DNA of 64,000 nt, taken from Pseudomonas sp. GM18. GTDB lineage: Bacteria > Pseudomonadota > Gammaproteobacteria > Pseudomonadales > Pseudomonadaceae. Below the pieces are notes generated by a model. The model was given only the letters and a program-made list of their open reading frames with translations. It was not told where the DNA came from and did no database searches. Each line of letters opens with the position of its first letter. Position 1 is the first letter of the stretch. This document shows positions 30,401 through 40,900 of this stretch, piece by piece. The stretch lies in NCBI RefSeq assembly GCF_000282195.1, contig NZ_AKJT01000001.1, positions 62,001 through 126,000 on the forward strand. The letters run 5' to 3'. The translations under genes were made by a program, and so were the position numbers.

Positions 30401-31903
30401 GTCGACCAGCATCTGCTGTTGTTCGGTTTCGTCGAGCAGGGCCAGTTCGCCCACCCGCTGCTGTGGATCGGCAACCAGGCTGCCGAGCAGGTTTTGCCAG
30501 TGCCGTGCCAACCGCTCGATGGTCGCGCCGTCAAACAGGTCGGTGGCGTAGGTCAGTTGTGCACCGAGGCCTTCGGGGCCATCGAACGTCTCCAGGGTCA
30601 GGTCGAATTGCGCGGTGCGCGATGACTGATGCAAGTGGCGAATCGTCAGCGCTGACTCGCCCGTGCCCTGGCGGCTTTGGCTGGCGCCGGTGCTCTGGTG
30701 GTTGTACATCACCTGGAACAGCGGGCTGTAACTCAGGCTGCGTTCCGGTTGCAAGGCTTCGACCAGTTGTTCGAAAGGCAGGTCCTGATGCGCCTGGGCG
30801 GCCATCGCGGTCTGTTTGACCTGGGCCAGCAGCGTGCTGAACGTGGCCTGAGCATCGAACTCGGTCTTGAGCACCTGGGTGTTGACGAAGAAGCCGATCA
30901 GCCGCTCGGTCTCGACCCGGTTGCGGTTAGCGGTGGGCACGCCGACGCGGATGTCGGCCTGGCCACTGTAACGATGCAACAAGGTCTGGAACGACGCCAG
31001 CAACAGCATGAACAGGGTGACGTTTTCGCTTTTGGCCAACGCCCTCAGGCGCTCGCCCAGTGCCGGCGGCAACGCCAATTCATGACGGGCGCCACGCAGG
31101 CTCTGCACCGCAGGGCGCGGGTAATCGGTGGGCAATTCCAGCACTGGATGCTCGTTGCCCAAGTGCGCCTGCCAATACTCCAACTGCCGCTCGCGCTCCC
31201 CGGCTTCCATCCAGTGCCGTTGCCAGATGCCATAGTCGGCGTACTGGATCGACAATGCCGGCAAAGCGAGTTCGTGGCCCTGGCGGTAAGCGCCATACAG
31301 TTGCAGCAATTCGTCGACCATGACCCGCATCGACGCGCCATCCGAGGCAATGTGGTGCTGGGTCAGGGTCAGCACGTGCTCCTGCGCGCCAAGGCGCAGC
31401 AGGCTGACGCGCAACAGCGGCCCGTTGACCAGGTCGAACGGCTGCCCGGTCTGTTCGGCGACGAACGCTTGAATCTGCGCCTCTGGCGGCAGGGCATCGG
31501 GGCTTTCATCCAGTTCATGCACGGCGACGGTCAGGTTCATGTACGGATGAATCACCTGCACCGCTTGCTCATCCTGCTGCCGGAACGTCGTGCGCAGGCT
31601 TTGATGACGGGCAATCAGCGCATTGAAACCGCGTTCGAGCGCCGGCACGTCGAGCTCGCCCTGCAATTGCATGGCACTGGGAATGTTGTAGGCGGCGCTG
31701 TCGGGGTCCATCTGCCAGAGAAACCACTGGCGTTCCTGAGCGAAGGACAGCGGCACCGGATCGAACTGCGACTGTGTCTCGGGAATCGGCAGGTTCGCCG
31801 GCGAAACACCTTCCTCAAGCATCTTCTGCAGATAGACCCTGCGCTTGTCGAGCGGCAAAGTAATGAAACGCCGGGCGATCTTCAAAGCGACATTGGTATC
31901 CAT
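18407..31903 (-). CDS. Pyoverdine NRPS: C-A-T, C-A-T-E, C-A-T, C plus fused Asp beta-hydroxylase
   Basis: A 4498-residue synthetase. Module 1 has HHIASDG near 185 and A code D-I-L-Q-L-G-L-I-W, glycine. Module 2 has HHIVSDA near 1245, code D-V-W-H-V-S-L-I-D, serine, and an epimerase domain (HHLVVDGVSW near 2300), giving D-Ser. Module 3 starts with an E-following C domain (HHILMDGWS near 2777) and has code D-L-W-N-N-A-L-T-Y, probably alanine. A fourth C domain (HHIISDGWS near 3832) is followed by a TauD/SyrP-like Fe(II)/2-oxoglutarate hydroxylase (about 4170-4498) with iron ligands in FHNESSH near 4270 and LVAHARDPFEGPR near 4460. Known hydroxylases fused in this way act on Asp and give L-threo product. 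The start ATG overlaps the upstream stop (TGATG) behind GGAGG. Confidence 0.92.
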   Translation of the reverse strand: MDTNVALKIARRFITLPLDKRRVYLQKMLEEGVSPANLPIPETQSQFDPVPLSFAQERQWFLWQMDPDSAAYNIPSAMQLQGELDVPALERGFNALIARHQSLRTTFRQQDEQAVQVIHPYMNLTVAVHELDESPDALPPEAQIQAFVAEQTGQPFDLVNGPLLRVSLLRLGAQEHVLTLTQHHIASDGASMRVMVDELLQLYGAYRQGHELALPALSIQYADYGIWQRHWMEAGERERQLEYWQAHLGNEHPVLELPTDYPRPAVQSLRGARHELALPPALGERLRALAKSENVTLFMLLLASFQTLLHRYSGQADIRVGVPTANRNRVETERLIGFFVNTQVLKTEFDAQATFSTLLAQVKQTAMAAQAHQDLPFEQLVEALQPERSLSYSPLFQVMYNHQSTGASQSRQGTGESALTIRHLHQSSRTAQFDLTLETFDGPEGLGAQLTYATDLFDGATIERLARHWQNLLGSLVADPQQRVGELALLDETEQQQMLVDWNRSAAEYPTDRCIHQLIEAQARRTPEATALVFDGQSLSYAQLNRQTNQLAHRLIELGVGPDQLVGIAIDRSLEMLIGLLAILKAGGAYVPLDPQYPEDRLAHMIEDSGLQLLLTQAHLIGHLPIPTGVQTLLLDPQGEHARGYSEADPQVSISRENLAYAIYTSGSTGKPKGVMVRHQALVNFVVSMVKEPGIEARDRMLSLTTFSFDIFGLEIYGPLLSGARVVLVDKQTAQDPQALLEMIRQQEVTVVQATPSTWRMLLDHEQAPILQGCKFLCGGEALADDLAQRMLGLAGQVWNLYGPTETTIWSAAWQLTREQRQPYLGKPIANTTLYILGDDLAPNPAGSIGELLIGGDGLARGYHHRAAMTAERFLPDPFGNGARLYRTGDLARHRHDGVLEYMGRIDHQVKIRGFRIELGEIEARLLEQPAVREVAVLAQEALSSQQLVAYVVAPQLDLDAADDQLRLRDELKARLKECLPEFMVPAHLLFLASLPLTPNGKLNRKALPAVDASQLQACYVAPQSERQQQVAAIWQDVLKLDRVGLTDNFFELGGHSLLVTQVVSRVRRVLDIQVPLRSLFEHSTLEDFVQALGAEPGEQSPLMTRVDRDQPLALSFAQERQWFLWKMDPDSAAYNIPTALRMRGELDKNALQRSFEALVERHESLRTAFVEEDGRTWQVIRPQGRVSFVEQRLAASDEASIKAFVEQETQRSFDVLDGSLVRFVLLQVGEQDHVLILTLHHIVSDAWSLQVMIDDLMGLYAAISQGRPAELPPLPVQYADYAVWQRQWMAAGERDRQLAYWREKLGSEQPLLELPLDHPRPAQQSFRGARLPITLDESLSNALKALARRENVTLFMLLLGSFQTLLHRYSGQADIRVGVPIANRNRLETERLIGFFVNTQVLRAEFDGQLTGAQLLQQVKQTAMAAQMHQDLPFEQLVDALQPQRNLSHSPLFQAMFNHRSEAASTLAESLPGIELASLSWEHRTAQFDLTLDTSDNPQGLHASLTYATDLFEPSTIERMGRHWLNLLQGLVEDIHRPVGQLALLDDRERQLTVVDWNATAVDYPLHRSVQALIEEQVGKTPQACALVFAEQRLSYAELNGRANQLAHVLIEQGVGPDVLVGIAVERSVEMVVGLLAILKAGGAYLPLDPEYPQERLAYMFEDSGIQLLLTQSHLLEQLPIPAGIRSLVLDQDGDWLEGRSDANPGIDLDGENLAYVIYTSGSTGKPKGAGNRHSALVNRLCWMQQAYRLDATDSVLQKTPFSFDVSVWEFFWPLLTGSTLVVAAPGIHRDPAQLIELITAQRITTLHFVPSMLQAFLQDPSVGQCSSLTRIVCSGEALQVDAQQQVFAKLPNTGLYNLYGPTEAAIDVTHWTCIEEGRDSVPIGQPIANLGTYILDHELSPVPVGVIGELYLGGEGLARGYHRRPSLTAERFATSPFGDGQRLYRTGDLARYRADGVIEYAGRMDHQVKIRGLRIELGEIEARLAEHDEVRETVVIAQDGTLLVAYVVPTRDVLLHADDETRNALQRSLKQHLSQTLPDYMVPQHWQWLEKMPVSPNGKLERKALPKADTTASSKAYSAPTSTIEQALVEIWQSVLGRPQVGICDNFFELGGDSIISIQVVSRARQAGIHFSPKDLFLHQNVQSLAAVAKVGDSGLRIDQGPVTGDTPLLPFQQLFFERDMAEPHHWNQSVLLKSAKPLHAQHLERALQALVSHHDALRLAFTRQGDRWTAQHRSLAEQQALWQQSPLLWTAEVADAEALEQLGEKAQRSLELASGDRLRAVLANMADGSQRLLLVIHHLVVDGVSWRILLEDLQLAYEQLQAGQTLKLPAKTSATQAWARRLQQHADSSAMQAQLTFWQEQLQDARDDLPCDRPQGELHNRHALHVQTRLDKQQTRQLLQEAPAAYRTQVNDLLLTALARVIADWTGDASTLIQLEGHGREALFEELDLSRSVGWFTSLFPVRLTPASTPQDSIKTIKEQLRAIPDKGLGFGALRYLGNDSTRQALQALPVPRITFNYLGQFDAGFGDEAGALFTPASESAGAEQSPLAPLDNWLTLNGRVYGGELSIGWTFSGQMFDQSTIARLAQAYARELGLLIEHCCEARHQGLTPSDFPLAGLTQRQLDALPVTPRQVEDIYPLSPMQQGMLFHTLYEQQAGDYINQLCVDVEGLQVERFREAWQAAMDAHDVLRSSFVWDGELQRPQQVIHKRLPVPFTVHDWRGQNDLPQALEALADAQRQQGFDLHQAPLLRLVVVQVAAERFQLIYTSHHILMDGWSNSQLLGEVLQRYSGQAPVIAAGRYRDYIQWLAQQDAQVAEHFWKGQLADFEAPTRLADALVYRGHQAGLDSQGEHFLTLDAAVTDDLNTFARGQKVTVNTLVQAAWLLLLQRYTGQDTVSFGATVSGRPAQLSGVEQQIGLFINTLPVIASPRAEQPLAHWLQQVQAQNLLLREQEHTPLFDIQRWAGQGGEALFDNILVFENYPISQALEKGAPQDLRFGEVARHEQTNYPLTLAVSLDSRLTVHFSYQHSRFAAATVATLAAQLQHLLIQMSASAERCLGELELLDQAEQQRVLRDWNRSEGSGVEELCIHQMIERQVAVQPQALAVTFGNRQLTYVDIDARANRLAHKLIECGVGPEVRVGVAMQRSDHLLVALLAVLKAGGAYVPLDPDYPADRVAYMLEDSRALVLLTEQAVAATLNVTAGSQVLLMDAAESWLAAYPNSAPLMAVTPDNLAYVIYTSGSTGKPKGVAITHRNVLALMHWSRSVYSRDDIQGVLASTSVCFDLSVWELFVTLANGGSLIIARNALELPHLPAREQVRLINSVPSAIAALQDAGQIPPSVRIINLAGEPLKQSLVETLYQQAHIEHVYDLYGPSEDTTYSTWSRREAGGTANIGRPLNGTASYLLGADLQPAPLGGSAELYLAGAGITRGYLGRPAMTAEKFVPNPFASNGERLYRTGDLTRYQADGTLQYVGRIDHQVKVRGFRIELGEIEARLLQAPNVRQALVVAHPGALGQQLVAYVVFDDPALALGDAPALAVLREQLNVRLKESLPDYMVPAHALFLEALPLTPNGKIDRKALPSIDASASSRDFVAPVGELEEQIATVWQNVLELDRVGREDHFFELGGHSLLATQAVSRLRKLTAGALNLRDLFNHPRLKDLATWMRQQQGAPTTGAGAGSVALKAHGIKQRAPLSLVQRRLWIAEQLSGGSSAYGMPMALRLRGELSVERLLGSFAEVVRRHEVLRTAYIQDDEGDPIALIAEHVELDFPVIDLSGLSRSAQEEQVAQATLDNARTPIDMEQAPLLRGRILHLGPTEHVLLYAMHHIISDGWSMGVLINELVQIYHRAEDGDLTPLPALEVQYSDFALWQQALEEQGTLGQQAAYWKDRLAGYSGQLTLPLDNPRGLTPSYEGDAVRFQLTTELSSALRKLSMDAGVTLYSTLLASFQVLLHQVSGGADVLVGADVAGREQPELERLIGFFVNILPLRSRFDAGAVFSNFLAQTQESLLSALEHQDLPFDMIVDASGVPRHKGMNPLVQVLFVMNNLPGRTQAMGGLSVEALPALETHSKFDMALFVDDEEGQLLGTWQFATTLFGHERIQHLVKAWIALLEQIVADQDIQLGAISMPVDNLAVAAKPAVPGPKADKLGKFLKRGAAPAAKARPAPIRESLIAAPQPFPLLLEPNEPHLDLIEWINNNRPLIEEKLARHAGILFRGFELDGIQGFEAFAEAIQPGLYGQYGDLPKKEGGKNTYRSTPYPERKMILFHNESSHQDRWPRKQMFYCEQAAPIGGATPVVDCRLMYEKLPADLRDKFEEKGLLYVRTFTDNLDVSWQHFFKTEDRAEVEARCRAGGIEWHWLDNNELQTRTPGPAIIRHPVTGAKSFFNQVQLHHIYWLEPDVREDLLSMFGLERMPRHVYYGDGSPIEDEVMQRIGELYEECAVRFDWQKGDAILLDNMLVAHARDPFEGPRKIVVAMGDMFDRSALERVMNTEETGA

Positions 31904-34900
31904 CAAGCTTCCTCCATTTCGTCAAGCAGGGCGTCCAGCTTGCTCAGTTTCAACGTATCGACCTGCTCACCTGCGGTTGCCAGACTGCTGACGAAATCCG
32001 TGAGTACGGGGTGTTGAAAAATCAGTTGTGGGGTCAGTTTCAGGCCCAGTTCCAGTTGCAGGCGTGAAACCACATTGACGGCCAGCAACGAGTGGCCGCC
32101 CAGTTCGAAAAAGTTATCCAGCAGGCCGACACGCTCGACTTGCAGTACGTGCTGCCAGATCGCCGCGACCTGCTGCTCGCGCTCGCTCTGCGGGGCGACA
32201 TAACGCACCTGCAAATGACCGCCCTCCACCGTCGGCAACGCCTTGCGGTCGAGTTTGCCGTTGGGCGTCAATGGCAGATTGGCGAGGAACAACAGGTGCG
32301 CCGGGACCATGAATTCCGGCAGGGACTCCCTGAGCCGTGCCTTGAGTTCATCGCGCAGGGACTGCTGATCGTCGGCGGCATCGAGGTCCAGTTTTGGTGC
32401 GACCACATAGGCCACCAGTTGCTGAGTGCCCAGGGCTTCCTGCGCCAGCACCGCCACTTCGCGGACCGCTGGCTGCTCCAGCAGGCGCGCTTCGATTTCA
32501 CCCAGTTCGATGCGGAAGCCGCGGATCTTCACTTGATGGTCGATTCGCCCTCGGTACTCGAGCACGCCATCGGCCTGATAGCGGGTCAAATCACCGGTGC
32601 GGTACAGGCGCTCGCCATTGCTGGCGAACGGGTTCGGCACGTACTTCTCGGCAGTCATGCCCGGCCGCCCCAGGTAACCCCGGGTAATACCGGCACCGGC
32701 CAGATACAGCTCGGCGGACACGCCCAGCGGCACCGGCTGCAAGTCGGCATCCAGTAGATAACTGGCGGTGTGCTTGAGTGGCCGGCCAATGTTCGCCGTG
32801 CCACCCGCCTCGCGACGGGTCCAGGTGGAATAAGTGGTGTCTTCCGACGGGCCGTAAAGGTCGTAGACATGCTCAACGGTCGGTTGCCCATAAAGCGAGT
32901 CGACCAGCGACTGCTTCAGCGGCTCACCGGCGAGGTTGATGATGCGTACGCTCGGCGGAATCTGCCCGGCACTGTGCAGCGCATTGATCGCCGACGGCAC
33001 GGTGTTGATCAGGCGCACCTGATCCCGCGCCGGCAATTGCGGCAACTCCAGGGCGTTGCGGGCGATGATCAGCGAGCCGCCGTTGGCCAGGGTGACAAAC
33101 AGCTCCCATACCGACAGGTCGAAACACACCGAAGTCGAAGCCAGCACACCCTGAATGTCGTCGCGGCTGTAGACCGATTGCGACCAGTCGATCAACGCCA
33201 ACACGTTGCGATGGGCGATGGCCACGCCTTTGGGCTTGCCGGTGGAACCGGAGGTGTAGATCACATAAGCGAGGTTATCCGGCGTGACCCGAGTGACCGG
33301 GGCGCTGCGCGGATAGTCCGCCAGTTGCGCCTCGATCCGCTCCATCAGCAGCACTTGGGTGTGCGCCGCCACGTTCAATGTTGCCGCAACAGCCTGCTCG
33401 GTCAGCAGCACCAAAGCGCGGCTGTCTTCGAGCATGTAGGCCACGCGGTCGGCCGGGTAATCCGGGTCCAGCGGCACATAGGCGCCGCCAGCCTTGAGCA
33501 CCGCGAGCAGCGCTACCAGCAGGCTGTCGGAACGCTGCATCGCCACGCCGACCCGAACTTCCGGGCCCACGCCCAGTTCGATCAGCTTGTGGGCGAGTTG
33601 GTTGGCGCGGCTGTCGAGCTCGGCGTAAGTCAGTTGTCTGGCCGCGAAGGTCACCGCCGGCGCATCCGGTTGGGCGGCGACCTGGCGGTCGATCAACTGG
33701 TGAATGCACAGCTCCTGGGCGAAACCTTCATCGCTACGGTTCCAGTCCAGCAACACTTGCTGCTGCTCGGTTTCATCCAGCAGTACCAACTCGCCGAGGC
33801 GGCGTTCACCGGCGTCGATCATTTGGCTCAACAGGTGCTGCAAATGAGCCGCCAGTCGGGTCACTGTCGCCGACGCAAAACTGCCGCGTTGATAGCTGAA
33901 GTGCATCGACAGTTGCGTGTCGAGACTCACCAGCAAGGTCAGCGGATAGTTGGTTTGCTCGACACTTGCCACCGGACCAAAGCGCAGCCCTTGCGGGGCG
34001 CCCTGCTCCAGGGCCTGGGCAATCGGGTAGTTCTCGAACACCAGAATGTTGTCGAACAGCGCTTCACCGCCCTGCCCGGCCCAGCGTTGAATATCGAACA
34101 GCGCGGTGTGTTCGAACTCGCGCAACGCCAGGTTTTGCCCTTGCACCGCTTGCAGCCAATCAGTGAGCGATTGCTCGGCCCGAGGACTGGCGATCACCGG
34201 CAAGGTGTTGATGAACAGCCCGATCTGTTGCTCGACACCCGACAAGTCCGCCGGACGACCGGCGACCGTCGCGCCGAAGGCCACGGTGGTTTTCCCGGTG
34301 TAGCGTTGCAGCAACAGCAACCAGGCCGCCTGCACCAGCGTGTTGACGGTGACTTTCGCGGCCCGGGCAAACTCGCCCAGACGCAGGGTCAGATCAGTAT
34401 CCAGCACCTGGAAGTGATCGCCATAACCTTGGCTGTCGATAGACGCTTGCGGCTTCGCGACGGTCTGGGCCAGGCGCGTCGGCTCGTCCAGCGCGTGTAG
34501 CGTCGGGGTCCAGAACGCTTCGCTGGCGGCCGAGTCCTGGCGTTGCAGCCAGGCGATGTAATCGCGGTAACGTCCGCTGTGAGCGGCGTTGAACTGGCCG
34601 CTGTAACGCTGTAGCACTTCGCCGAGCAACTGCGAGTTGCTCCAGCCGTCCATCAGGATGTGATGGTTGGTGTAGATCAGGTGATGACGGTGGTCGTCGA
34701 TGCGCGCAATCACCAGCCGCAACAAGGTCGGCGCGCTCAAGTTGAGGGCTTGGCGTTCCGCGTCGGCAAGCGACTGCAAGGCCTGATCGCGCTGCGGATG
34801 GGCGCGTAAATCATGCAGGCTGTAAGGCATCTGCGCGTGTTTGCTGACCACCTGCACCGGGTTTTCCAGTTCGCCCTGCCAGACAAAGCGCGTGCGCAGA

Positions 34901-37900
34901 ATGTCATGGGCCTCCACCGCCGCTTGCCAGGCCTGATGGAAACGCTCGGGGTCGAGTCCGTCGACGTCCAGGCGAATCTGGTTGATGTAATCGCCGGTGG
35001 TTTCTTCGTACACGGCATGGAACAACATGCCCTGCTGCATCGGCGACAGCGGATACAGGTCTTCGATCGACTGCGGCGCCAGCGGCAAGCCGTCCAGTTG
35101 TGCCTGGCTCAAGCGCGCCAGCGGGAAGTCCGACGGAGTAACGCCGTGCTGCCCGGCCTGACAGCAATGGGCGATCAACGCTTGCAGTTCCAGTGCGTAA
35201 TCGTCGGCCAGCGCTTGAATGGTCGCCTCATTGAAGCGTTCGCGACTGAAGGTCCAGCCCAGGTTCAGTTCGCCGCCATACACCTGGCCATTGAGGGCCA
35301 ACTGGTTGGCCAATGGCGCACGGGCGTCCAGTTCATCACCGGCCGGGTCACTGCACGGTACGAACAAGGCGCCGTCGGCTTCGGTGAAGCTGCCGTCGAA
35401 CTGGCCCAGGTAGTTGAAGGTCAGGCACGGCACCGGCAATTGGCTGAGGATTTGACGTGCAACGTCGTCCCCCAGATGGGCCAGGGCACCAAAACCGAGG
35501 CCCTTGTTCGGGATCGCGCGCAGCTGTTCCTTGATCTGTTTCAGCGAGCCGCCAAGGTCCGCAACCGGCGTCAATTTTGCCGGGTACAGGCTGGTGAACC
35601 AGCCGACGGTGCGGGTCAGGTCAACGCCGTCGAACAGCTCTTCCCGACCATGGCCTTCGAGCTGGATCAACGCGCTGTCGGTCCCGGTCCAGCGCACCAT
35701 GACGCGGGCCAGAGCGGTCAGCAGCAGGTCGTTGACCTGAGTGCGATACGCCGCCGGAGCGTCTTGCAGCAGTTGCCGGGTCAGTTCCTTGTTCAGTTGC
35801 GTGCGCACCGTCAGTGCATGCTTGTTCTGTTGCCCGCCCTCGGGGTTATCCGCCGGCAACGCCACGTCGGCGCCGTGCAACTGCTGTTGCCACCAGCTCA
35901 GTTCGCTGCGCAATTCAGCACTGCGGGCGTAGGTTTGCAGGTGCTCGGCCCAGACCTTGGCCGCACTGGTTTTGGCCGGCAATTGCAGGGTCTCGCCGCT
36001 CAACAGCTGACGGTAAGCGGTCTGCAGATCGTCAAACAGAATCCGCCACGACACGCCGTCCACCACCAGATGGTGGATTACCAGCAACAGTCGCTGAGTG
36101 CCGTCATCAAGGTTCGCCAACACCGCGCGCAGCAGCGGCCCGTGTTGCAGGTTCAGGCTGCGTTGCGCTTCGTTGGCCACAGCTTCCAGTGCCGTGGCGT
36201 CGGCGACGTCGACCGCCCAGACCAACGCCTCGGTCTGGCTGCCCGGCGCGCGGTATTGCGCCTGCCAGACCTCAGCCTGTTCGACAAAACTCAAGCGCAA
36301 GCCATCGTGGTGCACAACCAGCGCGCCCAACGCCTGCTCAAGCACATTGGCATTCAGTTTTTGCGTCGGCTTGAGCATCACTGCCTGGTTCCAGTGCTGA
36401 CGCTCGGGGATGGTCTGCTCGAAGAACAGCTGTTGCACCGGCAACAACGCCAGTTCGCCGGTCACCGGCCCTTGATCGATGACCTGAGCCGGCTCACCCA
36501 ACCGCGCCACCGTGGCCAGTGCCTGGATGGTCTGGTGCTGGAACAGGTCTTTGGGGGTGAAGCGGATCCCGGCCTGACGAGCGCGGCTGACCACTTGAAT
36601 CGAGATGATCGAATCGCCGCCCAGTTCGAAGAAGTTGTCGCTCAAACCAACCTGATCGAGTTTCAGCACGTCCTGCCAGATCGTCGCCAGTTGCTGCTCC
36701 AGAGCACTTTGCGGCGCCACATAAGCTTGCTGCAATTGGCTGACGTCTGGCTTGGGCAGGTTCTTGCGGTCGAGTTTGCCGTTGGGAGTCAGCGGCAGGC
36801 GCTCAAGCAGCAGCAAATACGCCGGGACCATGTGCGCCGGCAGCGCGACTTTGAGTTGCTCGCGCAGGCTGTCGGCGAAATCAGCCTGTTCGGCATTGAG
36901 CGCATCAGCGACCACATAAGCCACCAGGCGCTTGCCGCTGCCGGCGGTGCCTTCCTGGGCGACCACCACCGCTTCGCGCACACCTTCAAGGGCTTGCAGG
37001 CGCGCTTCGATTTCCCCCAGTTCGATGCGGAAACCGCGAATTTTCACCTGATTGTCGATGCGATCCAGGTAATCGAACGTGCCATCGGCCCGCTGACGCA
37101 CCAGGTCGCCAGTGCGGTACAGCAAGCCACCGACCGCACTGAACGGATCGGCGACAAACCGCTCTGCCGTCAGCCCGGGACGGTTCAGATAACCCCGGGC
37201 CAGACCGGTGCCACCCAGGTACAGCTCACCGGCCATGCCTTGGGGCAGCAGGTTCAGGTCGGCGTCCAGCACGTAAGCGCTGCGGTCACCGATGCGACTG
37301 CCGATTGGCGCATAGGCCGCGCCGCACGGCACGTCGCGCCCGGCCTTCCAGATCAGCGGCGTGACCACGGTTTCGGTCGGGCCGTAGCCGTTGATGATGT
37401 AGTCCGGATCGAGCGCACGCTTGACCCGCTCGAAACTGGCGTTGGGCACGGCATCGCCGCCGAAGCAGTAGATCCGCACCTTCGGTGGGTTACCTTCACG
37501 TTCGGCGTGTTCGGCCAGTTGTTGCAGGTAGACCGGCGGGAACGCCACCACCGTCACGCCGTGCTCACGCATGGCGTTGTAGGTCTGTTCCGGCGTCCAC
37601 AGGCTGTCGTCGCGAATCAGCAGCGAAGCGCCGTGGGTCAGGCTGGTCAGCCAACGCTCATGGGCGCCGTCGAAGGCGAAGGACATGAAGTGGAATTCGC
37701 AATCACTGTCACGCATTTCATAGCGCTGGCCGATGGCCTGGCAATGCATCGCCAGCGGGCCATGGGCGACGCTTACGCCTTTGGGGTTACCGGTGGAGCC
37801 GGAGGTGTAAATGACGTAAGCGAGGTTCTGCGGATCGAGCTGCACCTTGGGCGCCGTGAGGGCTTGGCTGCGCAGATCGAGACGGTCGAGTTCCAGCACC

Positions 37901-40900
37901 GGGACCGAATCATCCACCGGCAACTGCGCAGAAACCGACGAATCGGTGAGCAACAACGCCAGCCCCGAATCCTCGATCAGATAGGCCAGGCGTTCGCGCG
38001 GGTAGCTGGTATCCAGCGGCACGTAGGCACCGCCGGCCTTGAGCACCGCCAGCAGCGCGACGATCACCCCTTCGCTACGCGGCAAGGCCACGCCAACCCG
38101 GCTTTCCGGGCCGACACCCCGCGCGATCAAAGCGTGGGCCAACTGATTGGCGCGTTGGTCGATGTCGCCATAGCTGAAACGCTGGCCGGCGAAGATCACC
38201 GCCGTGCGTTCCGGGCGCTGGGCGGCGAGTTCGGCGATGCGCTGGTGCACGGCGACATTCACCGGGTACGGCTGCGGCTGGTTATTGGCCTGTTGCTGCG
38301 CCAGCTCGGCAGCGCTGGCCAGGGCGATTTCACCGAGGTTGCGCTCGGCCGACTCGGCGAACTGCTCCAACAGTTGCAGCAGGTGCGCACTGATGCGCTC
38401 GATCGCGGGCGTTGCGAAATGCGCCCGGTCGAAGCTGTAATGCAGCGCCAGGGTCTGGCCCAGCGTCACGGCGACGCTCAACGGATAATGGGTTTGCTCA
38501 AGGTTGGCGACGTCGCCAAACACCACGCCTTGCTCCGCGCCCTGTTGCAGCGCTTGGGCAATCGGGTAGTTCTCGAACACCAGAATGTTGTCGAACAGCG
38601 CTTCGCCGCCCTGCCCGGCCCAGCGTTGAATGTCCGCCAGCGGCGTGTGTTCGAACTCGCGCAGGCTGAGGTTTTGCGCCTGCACCGCTTGCAACCAGTG
38701 GCCGACGCTCTGGTCCGGACGCGGTGCGCCGATCACCGGCAAGGTATTGATGAACAAGCCGACAGCTTGCTCGATGCCGGGCAAGTCTGCCGGGCGCCCG
38801 GCCACCGTGGCGCCGAAGGCCACGGTTTCGTGGCCGGTGTAGCGTTGCAGCAACAACAGCCACGCGGCTTGCACCAGGGTGTTGAGGGTGACTTTCTGTT
38901 GCCGGGCAAAGGCTTCAAGGCCTTGGGTGCGACTGACGTCCAGGGTCTGGAAGTGATCGCCATGCCCGCTCTGGTTTTCGTTGCCGGACACCACCCGCGC
39001 CAGTCGGGTCGGCTCTTGCAAGGAGGCCAACGGCTCGCGCCAGAAATCCTGGCTCGATTGCGCGTCCTGACACTGCAACCAACCGATGTAATCGCGATAG
39101 CGTCCACCGGAGGACACCGGCGCGCGACCGCTGTAACGCTGCAAGACTTCGCCGAGCAACTGCGAGTTGCTCCAGCCATCCATCAGAATGTGGTGATGGG
39201 TGTAAATCAGCTGCCAGCTATCGGCTGCGGTGTGCACCAGCACCAGTCGCAGCAACGGCGCCTGGCTCAGGTCAAATCCTTGTTGGCGTTCGGCATCGGC
39301 CAGTTCATTCAGGGCCTGAAGCTGATCGTCACGCTCACGCCAGTCGAGCACGGTGAACGGCAACTGCACCTGTTTGTGGACGATCTGCACCGGTTGCTCC
39401 AGTTCGCCCTGCCAGACAAAACCAGTACGCAAGATATCCTGAGCATCGACCGTGGCCTGCCAGGCGGCGCGGAAACGCTCGGGCTCGATGCCTTGCACAT
39501 CCATCCGCAACTGATTGATGTACTCGCCCGCCGCCTGCTCGTACAGGGTGTGGAACAACAGCCCCTGCTGCATCGGCGACAGCGGATAGAGGTCGTCGAG
39601 TTGGCCAACAGCCACCGGCAGTACATCAAGTTGCGCCTGGGTGATGCGCGCCAGCGGGAAGTCCGACGGCGTGGCTTGTGGAGCTTCGAGGGTGCAGCAA
39701 TGCTCGATCAACCCGTTGAGTTCGACAGCGTATTGATCAACCAGCTGCTGGATGGTCGCGGTGTCGAACATCTCGCGGCTGAAGCCCCAGCTCATCGACA
39801 GCTCGCCGCCGTACACCTGGCCTTCGACCGTCAGCCAGTTGGCCAATGGTGCCGACGGATCCTGGGCCACGCCACTGCCTTCGCTGGACGGCACAAACAA
39901 CGCCGCTTCGTCGAACTGGCGGTCGAACTGCCCCAGGTAGTTGAAGGTGATGCGCGGTTGCGGCAAGGCCGCCAGAGCGGCGCCAACCTGCGGATCGGCC
40001 AGGTAGCGCAGCACGCCGTAGCCCAGACCTTTGTCCGGCACCGCGCGCAGTTGCTCCTTGACTGTTTTGATCGATGCGCCGAGATCGCCGGCCGGGCTCA
40101 GGTTGACCGGGAACAGACTGGTGAACCAGCCGACGGTGCGGGTCAAATCGATGTCGTCGAACAGGTCTTCGCGACCATGGCCTTCGAGCTGGATCAGCGT
40201 GCTGCCCTGCCCGGTCCAGCGGCACACGGCCCGCGCCAGCGCGGTCAGCAACAGATCATTGACCTGAGTGCGATAAGCCGCCGGTGCCTGTTGCAGCAGT
40301 TTGCGGGTTTGTTCGGCGTCGAAGGTCAGTTCGACTTTCTGCTCGAAACGGTTTTGCAGTGCGCCGTCAGGGCGGTCGCACGGCAAGTCGTTGTGCGCTG
40401 CATCGCGCAGTTGCGCCTGCCAATAATCGACACTGTTGTGGAACGTTGGCAGGTGGCTTTGCAGACGCGCCACCCAGCGCTGGTATGAACTGGTTTTCGC
40501 CGCCGTCGTCAGCGTCGAGCCATCGCGTGCCTGGCGATAGAACTGCTGCAGATCTTCCAGCAATACCCGCCACGACACACCGTCCACCGCCAAGTGGTGA
40601 ATCACCAGCAACAGCCGCTGAGTGCCATCGGCCATCTGCACCGACAACGCTCGCAGCAACGGGCCGTTGCTCAGATCAAGACTGCGCTGGGCTTCGTCGC
40701 ACAGCGCATTCAGTTCTTCGAGCGATTGCGCCGAGCGTTGCCACAACACCGACTCACCGGACACTGCGCCATAGGCCTGCTGCCAACCGGCGTCGGTCTT
40801 TTCATAACGCAGACGCAAACCGTCGTGATGCCTGAGCAACTGTGCCAACGCTTGATCCAGCGCCTCGGCATCCAGCGCTTCGCGCGGGACCAGCAGCAGC

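Noticed and set aside
34813-40488. Very long open frame (1891 codons) on the plus strand opposite the first NRPS gene, and similar ones at 21461-24415, 26627-28597 and 12554-14830
   Set aside because: They lie exactly antisense to well-supported NRPS or fpvA domains; high GC codon bias keeps the opposite frame open. They show no known motif and no ribosome-binding site was found.
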